A DNA stretch of 64,000 nucleotides from positions 186,001 to 250,000 of the forward strand of contig JAMXBD010000430.1 of assembly GCA_024138025.1 (NCBI GenBank), given 5' to 3'. Positions 55,178 through 64,000 of this stretch are shown here, piece after piece. Below the pieces are notes generated by a model. That model saw only the letters and a list, made by a program, of their open reading frames with translations, made no database searches and had not been told where the DNA came from. The position numbers and the translations under genes were made by a program. This stretch comes from Combretum micranthum. Lineage: Eukaryota; Streptophyta; Magnoliopsida; Myrtales; Combretaceae. Within the stretch, counting starts at the first letter, position 1; each line of letters begins with the position of its first letter.

Positions 55178-57029
55178 TCAGGATGCCAATCTTGCCAACT
55201 CTCCAATGATTAGAGCTTCGTCTTGCACTTTCAGTGCTCTGGCCAGTGAAAGAGCAATAAGTTAGTAATAAATATCATCAGAAGCAAGAAATCGTGTAAC
55301 TTTAAGTTTATGGATCAAACCGTCCTTGAAAAGAAGACTATCAGCATTCAACATGAACATGTTCAGGCGACTGGGTAGACTGAACATGGGAGGATGGATA
55401 TGCCATCAGTTCATTAAGTAGTATCTGGGAAAAATGCACTAGAAGCACTACTAATAGGTTTAAGTGGACGATCATCATATTGTTTTTGTCATTGGATGTT
55501 CATGATAATATCACAATCAGATGATAAAGGGATGCCAACCATCTAGATCTTGTTACACAGATACAAGTATGAATGATCAATGGTAGTCACCAGCATGAAT
55601 GCAGATATAATTCAGATCCTTTCGTATTGTATCTAGAGGTCTAGATTTATAAATATGGTGCGGGCAGGCTGTTCAACACTTCCTCACTTGTAAGCTGGAT
55701 TTTATCGAAACCCCATCAAGTGAAAGACTTGATTAAATGCAATGAAACAGCTGCATAAGATTCTTAACTTAAATAAGCTCATGCTTCTATAAAGCTTATA
55801 TAGATAGTGACGGGATCGTCCCATTTCCAGCTTATAGATGGGTGGGGGTTTTATATTTATCACTTGACCTATTAACCCGAGTTACTGCAATGTTTTTCAA
55901 ACAAAAATATCCGATTTATCTAGAGCACTGACACGACACAACTATCAAACAAACAAACAATGTATCACAAATGGAAAAAGCAAGCAGGGTTTTACAAGAC
56001 CAAAATAAGCTCAACGAAGCATATATGATATATATATTTATATATATATACCGACCAATGATGGCGAATCAAACGAAAGTGGGTGATCTGCTCTAGTCAA
56101 GGACATCTTCGCAATCTCCGAAACCGCAGCATCTCTAACACTGGGGATTTCGCTTGCCAATTGCTCATAAGCAGCTTGAAAAGCATCTAACCAGAAACGA
56201 GGCAATCTGATAGTTGTGCTGTGAGTGTAGACATCCCACATATGCCTCACCTCTTTCTCTCTTTCTTCCACTTCCTATACGTTGCAAAACCGGAATTTGC
56301 CCAACAAATTAGAGCACATCAGAAACAGAAAAGATCTGTCTAACGTTGATACCTTTGCTACAAGTTTCATAATAAACTACAAATTGTTAAATCTTTTATA
56401 TCTTCCATAATAAACTAAACAACTATCGTATTCATATCTTTATATCAATTTTAAAAAGTTACAACGAAAGAGGAAAACTAAATGACTACTGAAAAATGAA
56501 AACCTTTTTTTTTATAGAACCCACATCAAAATTTTCAACTGATTTTGAAGTAAACTAGAAAAGGAAGCAACAAGATCCAACCCTTACAATTATTTCATCA
56601 ACCGACACAATGAATTTGAAAAATTTGCACAAGTGGGTATTAAAAACTAGCAAATTTTGCCCTTAGTACACGGTCAGAAAACAATAATTAATATCAATTT
56701 TGTTTAATGATAATAGAATATATGAAGAAATCCGAGAGGAGAGAGAGAGAGAGAGAGAGTACCAAGATGTCGAGATCTTCATAGGAAGGAGTGTTGGTAT
56801 CAAGTCCAGTGTTGGAGAAGCGGGTCAAGTTATGGGTCGACCACTTGAGAGTAACAGAACCGGTGAACATTGACCAAAAGGCTAATAAAACAATGGCAGC
56901 TAATACCCAGAACTTGTATCTACTTTTACCAAAAAGCCCCCCTCCATCTGCTGCAGCTGTGCTCTCTCTTTTGGTACTAGTGGTTGTGCTTGTAGCTGCG
57001 GAATTGGATGTGTAGTCCTCGTTGGTCAT
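55178..57029 (-). CDS. DUF1195 family membrane protein
   Basis: Function unknown; conserved in plants. Exons on the - strand: 57029-56763, 56275-56052 and, less certainly, 55238-55178 (552 nt, 183 codons plus stop). The start is the ATG of MTNEDYTSNSAATST; the longer open frame upstream begins with a non-ATG codon. A low-complexity Ser/Thr-rich N-terminus is followed by LFGKSRYKFW and one membrane segment (VLAAIVLLAFWSMFTGSVTL). The family core then spans the exon junction: SYEDLDILEVEEREKEVRHM, WDVYTHSTTIRLPRFWLDAF, then PSVRDAAVSEIAKMS. Exon 3 adds RALKVQDEALIIGELARLAS and a TGA. Its phase fits and the total is divisible by three, but I cannot confirm that C-terminus by homology. A GA dinucleotide run adjoins the first donor site. 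Confidence 0.8.
56734..56759. repeat. (GA)n microsatellite beside a splice donor
   Basis: GA repeats on the + strand (TC on the transcript) begin a few bases inside intron 1 of the DUF1195 gene. Confidence 0.85.
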
Positions 57030-57689
57030 TTCACACACTCACACGCACAGTCTCTATATTCAGCTTTCCCTTTCTGTTTTTAGAGACGATCAATCTGGAG
57101 CACGAAGAAGAAGATCTTGGGAAGATATTGAATTATTGTTGTCTATTGGCTGATGCTGTCTGTGAAGTGAATTATGGTCGGTAACAGTTTTGGTGAGCGG
57201 TGAGAAGTGGTAGTGGTGACAGCAAAATAAACATAAATGTATCGCTATATATAGATATAACGTACGTAGGATTAGAACAAAATATCACGTTGTCAATAAA
57301 ACAGTCTGAATCACTTTTATTATTTATTTTTGCTTGTTCGGTAAAATAAAAGATGAAATCCGGAGAGTTTTTAAGACCATTTCTATGCCGACAGAGAATT
57401 TATGTGAAGAACCTTAATTTTTTAAAGCCCCACCGAATAAGAGGAGACACCTAACTTTTTCAAAGTCTTCCGTCAAGGATCCGATAAAATGAGCTTATTT
57501 CCATCGTTTTATTGTTCTTTTTTTTAATTTATTCTATAGAAGTATAATTAAAAACCCATAAAATCTATAAAAAAAAAATATCATGGATAAAGTAATAAAA
57601 TTCTTTTAAAAAAATTCCTAAAATACTAATATAATGCTCTAAGGACCTTTTAAAGGTCTTATCTAGAGTGTAAAAAAAACCAAACCTGT

Positions 57690-57900
57690 TTATAAATTAC
57701 TCAAACCCAACTCATGTTTACTCGAGTTCAATCTAAAAATAGTCGAGTTGAGCTTGAGCTCAAACTAAGAGTTACTCAAGTAGTTTATCAAGCTAAGCTC
57801 AAACTTTATATGTTTACTTAATTAACTCGCAAATCTAATCAAACTTTATTGAACTCGAGCCAAGTATAAATGTTAAACAAATTCGAATCAAACAAAATAT
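57690..57900. repeat. Degenerate GAGCTC/CTCGAG-rich repeat
   Basis: Words such as ACTCGAGTTCAA, GTCGAGTTGAGCTTGAGCTC and AACTCGAGCCAAG recur in a pattern common in small plant DNA transposons. The borders are unclear. Confidence 0.4.
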
Positions 57901-59321
57901 TAATATTATTCTAATTAAAAATTAAAATTTTTTAATTAATCAAGCATAAATTATTTTAACCAAGTCAAAATTGATGGGATATTCTTCCTCTTTTTTTGTT
58001 GTATCTTTTTTTTTTTTTAATTTTTCACTTGCCTTTTTATAAAATGGTGAAAAAAAATCATGATTGCCAATTTGCATATGGTTCTTATCAATAGAACCTT
58101 CATATGTATGCGTTGTTTAAAGTGGATTTTTATTAGAATTAGTGTAGGATAAATAATTGAAATTGAGATAGTATATATTGGATTCTGAGTTTGATTTACA
58201 ATCTTTTTGAATTGGCTTGAAATAGATTGAATTTATTTAAGTTTAGTATAAAATATTGGATTAAGTCTCAAATGATACCTAAATTTTAGAAAATTGATCA
58301 ATTTTAAATTTCACATATCAAATTAATTAATTTTAAATTTTATATACTAAATTAATCAATTTTAAAGTTCGAGTACCTAATTGCACAATTCATGAAAGTT
58401 TAGGTACTATTCGCAACAATAACCCATTTATATTTATTTTTAATTATAATAACTTTGACATCAAAATAAGTTTATATTGAAATATTAAAATATAATTTAA
58501 AATCAATTAAATTCATTAATTAATTGGATTAAATCATGAATTTAAAACTCTATTTAATAAACTAATGAGATAACTTCAGTTCAAAATTTAACATAACAAA
58601 AGGACTATATTTCAACTTGAAAAAAAAGTAACTTATACCATAAAATATCAATGTTTGAGGAGTAATTTTATTTGATGTATTAATATTTTTAATTGTTAAA
58701 AAAAGGAATTAATGTTTATTCAAATAAAAAACATTATACGTTCTTTTTCCTATTTAAATATATTATAGTAATTAGCTTTCTTTTGAGCTTGGTTCGTCCT
58801 TGAATGAAACTAGTTTTAAAATGTTAATTTCTCTTTCAACAACTTATAATGTTAATGTATTAAACAATCTTGTTGGACCCTGACTTACTTAACGAATTCA
58901 ACTGGTTCAATCGGAACTGTCCATGATAGCAGGTTAATTCATGCATTTGGTTCGAATTGATATCGACCTGAATTTACCAAGGCTATTGGACCAGTACTTG
59001 GATAACTCAACCCGATTGACTCCACAAAAGGGACCAAAAAAAAAAAAGCTTACTATAATTTTAAATATATATTAATAATATATTATAAATTTATGAGATA
59101 TAATCATTATATCATGTTTTCTCCACTTTTTAGGTGTATGTTTTCTGTGAATTTAACAACTAATTGATAGATCTTATCTAAATATAGATTCAAATAAGTG
59201 ATATCATATATATTTATCTTTTATATTTAAAATATAATAAATTTTTACTTTTAACTAACTTCGATTCACTTCTTATCCGGTTTATGTAACACTACTATTA
59301 ATTGAAAACTTACCCTGAATC
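57901..59321. other. AT-rich intergenic stretch
   Basis: No gene is seen. 58260-58420 has fold-back phrases (ATGATACCTAAATTTTAG, later AAAGTTTAGGTACTATT) like those at 32741-32985. Confidence 0.4.
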
Positions 59322-61583
59322 GGGGTTAATTTCACTTACGGTAATTGAACTTTTTTATTATAACAAAAATACACCTAAATAAAATTTTGTTACAGAAAAA
59401 TATCTAAACTTCTTTAATCTTTCACCTTTGGTATCTATAGATGGATTCAATTCATTTATTTTATCTTAATGTTGACATGTCAAGTTAACCAGATTAAAAT
59501 ATTAATTTTCAATCCACATAGATAATTTTTTTTTTACTTCTCTCTCTCCCTCTCTCCTCCTCCTCCTCCTCCTAATGACCATTCTTGGCCACCACACCAC
59601 CCAAACTTCAACCTTCGCTTAACCGCACTACCCTGCCATAACCACTAGATATGCTAACCTCCAGTTCTCCATACACCATCCACAACCATGAACAACGACT
59701 CCATTGCTGTGCGACTACCGCAACTGCTAGCTTCCCTAACCACCAAACTTACCATCTCAATAACCCATAGCCTCCACAAACTAAACCCATCACCAATACT
59801 ACCACCAACTCAATCCAAGCACAACCCCCAGCAACTTCCTAAATGAAATCAAAGCTGCCACTTTCACTGCTCAAGACACCAATGCCCAACCACTCCGCCA
59901 TCCTAGCACCATAGCCACTCCACCTTCATTAATAACCAACATCAAACATCACCGCCCAAAACCACAACCACTGCTAACTAACATACATAATCACCTACCT
60001 ATCTACCTCCCTCACCACTACGGCCACCGAACTTCATCAGCCACCATTGAAGCTATGAACCGAACACCACCCAAACTCAACCAAATAGAAAGAGAAAGGG
60101 AAACGACACCTACATTCGACCACCACCTCCACAAACCCCACAACCAAAACCCCTAAAACCAAACATAACACATAACCATAAAAAAAAACCCTAGAACGCA
60201 TCCACTTTCGACCACCACAAAGCTCCACCTTCTACCCACCCACCAAAGAACAACCAATACTAAATACCCCCACTTCAACCCATCTATATCCATGACCCAC
60301 AATCAAAATCAAAACACTTCAACCACCTCTTCTATGTCCAAATATGAATCTCCTACACAGCCATCGAGTGGCGAAAATGGTCGAATTGATGATTTTCGAT
60401 CTTTAGGTTCTACATATATGGTGGTATTGGTCGCGGATTGGGTTCGTTAATCGTGGTTGAGTTGGATTAAGCTAGAGTTTTCGTAATGTTAAAAAAAAAA
60501 GTTATGCTAGCGGAGACAAAGTCAAAACAAGTCCGGTTATACTTTTCAAACTATAGAGAAGAGGGTCAATATTAATTAAATTCGTCATCTCGAATGTTCA
60601 TCGCTAGATGTCCTTGAATATTTGAATATGAATTTGTTTGCTCATTGATTGAAATCGACTTATCTATCTTCCGGATAATTTAGGTTGAAATTTATTTTAC
60701 ATCCATTAATTTGTTTGATGTTGTTTTTGGTTTCCTCTGGTATGTTGAGTAATATGGTGAAAGTAGCAAAATCTAGTTTACGTTGATTAAAGTCCTCGGG
60801 TTATCTAGGTTTGATATACTAGGAATCATGCTGATGGATATATGTTCAGTTGTTTTAAAATTAGGTCTGGTTTTGGCATCGGATTTTTAAAATTAGGAAT
60901 GGGTTCAATTTAAATTCACTCTTAGCTCAATTATGGTTTCCATCATTACACCCAGATATTGATCTTGAGATGGGTACAATGACTTGGTGATGAGTTTTTT
61001 TTGGTTTCGAGGATCGGTGAGTTGATGGAGTTTGGTTTGGGAGGTCGTATTGTTTAAAGAGAGAGGGATGATGGATTTGAGAGAGAAAAGGCTTCTCACA
61101 TGAAGAAAATGGAGTCTTCGGATAAGATGAAGATGAGCTATTGATTTTGAAATTAATGGGTTCTGTAAAGAAAAGATCTAATTTAATGTAAAGTTTAAAT
61201 CTTTTTAATTTAATTTTTTTTTGTTTGAATGTGTTGAAATTAATTTCATGTAAATTGATGAGTTGATGGAGTTTGGTTTGAATTTCCATTAATGGCATCT
61301 GGAGGAGAAGGAGGAGAGAGAAAGAAAAGAGTAAAAAAAATTAAAAAATTGAAAAAATTATCGATGTGGATAAAAAAATAATATTTTAATCAAGTTAAAC
61401 TAACATGTCAGTGCTAAAATGGAAAAATAGATGAAATCTGTTCATAGATATTATTAACGAAAAATTTTAAAAATTTAGATATTTTTCTATAACGAAATTT
61501 TATTTAGATATATTTTTATTACAATAAAAAAATTTAAATATTTTCAAATAACGAAATTACCTACATCGACCGTAATTTATCCC
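59322..61583. mobile_element. Large element with about 250-bp terminal inverted repeats
   Basis: The left arm 59322-59580 and the right arm about 61310-61583 are inverted copies. Shared phrases include CCTAAATAAAATTTTGTTAC / TCTAAATAAAATTTCGTTAT, AGAAAAATATCTAAA and GATTAAAATATTAATTTT / GATTAAAATATTATTTTT, then pyrimidine-rich CTCTCTC...CTCCTCC. The ends begin GGGGTTAATTTC and GGGATAAATTAC. The interior has an ACC/CCA-rich part (59590-60340) and a duplicated phrase GAGTTGATGGAGTTTGGTTT (about 61018 and 61258), but no recognisable transposase. No target duplication was found; MULE-like by layout. Confidence 0.65.
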
Positions 61584-61852
61584 AAAAAAAAGATAAATAG
61601 ATATATGAATGACACGTTAGACCCGTATTTCCAACAAAATTCCTTGTTTTCCTGGAGGAGGAGGACGGTGGTTTTGGTGAAGGTGTTGTGTGGTGGGGGG
61701 ACCTGTGCTGGTACGTGCTGTCGTTAGAATACTGACCTTACGTTGACTGTTGAGGTGAGGTGTGTTGAGTTGGTGATGCAACATATGACGAAGAGACGGA
61801 AAATCCTATGTCTGCAACATATGCCGTCAGCCTTTAATTTTTACACTACCCG

Positions 61853-62363
61853 TGTTGGAGCGCGTACTTTACATGTCTTTTGGATTTCTCAAATTGTAAT
61901 TAATAATGTGGTCAATGCTTTAGAATATCATTTAATATTCTAAGGAATAATTTTGTAGTATCATTTACTAGGATATTTAATAGGATTTATATCTTTTAAT
62001 AGGATGTCAGTTTCATAGGACTTAATGTCTTTTAATAGGATGTCAGTTTTAGTTTTTCCTTTTAAATGCTATTTAATATTATTTAATAGGTTTTAGTCCT
62101 TTTTCGGTTATGGCAACTTTCACGCTTGCCCATATATATGTAAGTCCTATGGCATATGAAAGACAGATTATATGTTATTTTGAATGAATTTTCTTTGAGA
62201 GTGTTCTCTCTTTATCCCAAAATTCGTAATCTTGTGTAGATTTCGATTTTTGATGCCAAATATCTAGGTATTCTCAGAATCAATAGGTATTTGAAGATCA
62301 CAAGCCGGGTATCCGTGCGCGAATCAACGTCTTGCGATTATCCCTTTTATTTCCGCTGCGTCA
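61853..62363 (+). mobile_element. Possible solo LTR (copia-like)
   Basis: It starts TGTTGGAGCGCG and ends ATTTCCGCTGCGTCA, a terminal form common in plant copia LTRs. An LTR-like promoter patch (CCATATATATGTAAGTCC near 62128) lies inside. A 21-bp phrase, CTTTTAATAGGATGTCAGTT, is repeated near 61996 and 62030. No 5-bp target duplication matches exactly, so borders are uncertain. Confidence 0.4.
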
Positions 62364-64000
62364 GTTGGAATGAATGATTGTGTGATGGTGGGCGTTTTAA
62401 GGAAGAATTGACAGATGAGAAAATTCAGGCATAAGATAAAGAGCACGAAAGATGGGATGAAATGGGAGTGTCGATGGTTGATCGACGTTGAATCTTAAAA
62501 TGTGAATGTGGTCTGCTTTGGAAAATGCAATATGTTCCTGCTTAACTGTAAACTCCCACTGCCACTGTGGGGGACTTTTTTTTTATTCTTTTGGGAAGTT
62601 ATAATATTAGAAATCCTTATAGGATTTCAAGATGAGGTTCTTAAAACTTCGAATTTTTAATAATAAACCCTAAAATGTATTGAATTTATGCAATCAAAAT
62701 ATGAATTTTTAATGATCAAGGAGCTATTATCATTCTAAAATTTTACACCAATACTTTATTATGCATGTATCAAGTCTTTTATGCTTTAAATGAATTACTT
62801 AAGTGGTTTATATTTATATTGAAACTATTTTATAGATATTAGATGAATTATTCAGATTTAAATCTTCATGCCTATGTTCCCACACCATATAAATCCTTTT
62901 ATTAGTATCTCATATTCTTTAAGGTTGTAAATGTAGAGAACTTGTATAGTGTAATCATGCGAATAATTGAATGATCGACTTAAAATAACTTAGCTGAATC
63001 TTATAGAAAACTTAAATAATTCAATTAAATTAAAGAAATTTCCATTATACTAACTCCTATATTTTGATGTTAGACAAACATGCGTTTGATTTATACTTTC
63101 CTTTTATAAATTGTATGACTAGAAAAACCAACATCTCTCATATTACTAATTTTATAATTAACTTGCTTGTTATATCTAACATTAAAGATTATATATGTAT
63201 ATATACTCTATGTCTAATGTGCAATTTAATAATTAATATTCGCTTAATAATGTACATAATAAAGTGGCTCATGATTTCTATTTTGATTAAAAAAAAAAGA
63301 AAAGAAGTAAAATACACGTTAGGTGGGCGCCCATGAAGAAAAAGCAAAGGGATTTGCTATGTTACCAATAACCATCCGAATTACCATGGTGTGAAAAAAG
63401 GATTCCTCAAAATCTGTTTGATTAGACCATGTTACTAAATCACTCACACAACATCATAAAGTCAAACCCGTACCCCCATTACCAGGATTTTGATGTTGGA
63501 TTTTGTTTTGTTTTTTCTATGACTATGATTTAAAAGAAAGTAGGGTTTGTTTGTTTGTTAACCTTTTTTCTTAGAATTCAATTAATGTATCCATTTTTGG
63601 GACTTTTTTAAAGTTTTTAGGGTATACTGTGGTATTTCATTCTTATCCTTTTAATTAAAAGAAGATGCAATGCCATAAAAATAAGGGTACAAAACGAAGA
63701 TTATTGGCTATAGTCCAATTTTTCAATGGGTCATGAGTAGATCAGGTCCATTACTACCAAGCCTAAGTTTACCAAATTATGGTAAAATCATGATCCCTTA
63801 CGTTAGATTTTTGTTTGGCCAAATACTATATATTTGACAAAAAATAATAAAATAAAATCACAATAAGAAAAAAATAGATTTGAAATGCTATTTGGTTGCA
63901 ACTTGTAATCATAGATAGTCTATTTAACCTTGACCCACTCAAAGATCTAAGTCTTTCCCCCATTAGAATAATTCCATTAGATGAGTACTCGTAATTTTGT
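62364..64000. other. AT-rich intergenic stretch
   Basis: No gene, RNA gene or clear repeat is seen to the end of the window. The open frame at 63064-63336 has no recognisable family. Confidence 0.4.

Noticed and set aside
60927..61298. 123-codon open frame on the - strand
   Set aside because: It lies inside the inverted-repeat element, is rich in Ser, Pro and Lys, has no recognisable family and overlaps duplicated non-coding phrases.

Overview
The window reads as nuclear DNA of a flowering plant. The genes are split by many GT-AG introns, the DNA between genes is AT-rich, and the proteins match plant families (LIKE-COV, cytosolic glucose-6-phosphate isomerase, dUTPase, an EXA1-type GYF protein, DUF1195). 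The transposable elements are plant Mutator, hAT, Ty3-gypsy and possibly copia types. A dicot-like plant is likely, but I cannot name the species. Nothing bacterial, viral or CRISPR-like was seen.

Layout. 1-2162 (+): 3' part of a LIKE-COV membrane protein gene. 4068-4139 (+): tRNA-Glu(UUC). 5099-8854: a decayed Mutator-like element whose terminal inverted repeats are built from palindromic units. 9498-17278 (+): a 23-exon cytosolic glucose-6-phosphate isomerase gene. 18459-19704 (-): a three-exon dUTPase gene, convergent with PGI. 19705-34354: about 14.6 kb without a recognisable host gene, holding retrotransposon debris, a CG-richer GCTCGG-rich island, MITE-like elements and tandem repeats. 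34355-46091 (+): a ten-exon EXA1-type GYF-domain gene of about 1,830 codons. 46868-52177: a cluster of DNA transposons (two hAT-type, one with a 10-bp target duplication, and an inverted-repeat unit enclosing an NLR fragment). 55178-57029 (-): a small DUF1195 membrane-protein gene. 57030-64000: repeats, a long inverted-repeat element and a possible solo LTR.

The genes are housekeeping or regulatory and show no operon-like link. PGI works in cytosolic sugar-phosphate metabolism, dUTPase in nucleotide-pool sanitation, and the GYF protein in mRNA-linked translational control. PGI and the EXA1-type gene are also close together in Arabidopsis by locus number (recalled, not checked), so this may be conserved synteny.

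The most striking feature is a series of small indels in otherwise well-preserved genes. I see one in LCV, two in PGI and five in the EXA1-type gene; several lie in short homopolymers. Adding one base at each PGI site gives exactly 569 codons including stop, the normal size for plant cytosolic PGI. Uncorrected assembly errors are the simplest explanation, though real decay cannot be excluded from sequence alone. I found no convincing undescribed biological system. The best candidates for follow-up are the palindrome-tiled Mutator ends, the inverted-repeat unit enclosing an NLR fragment, and the GCTCGG island.
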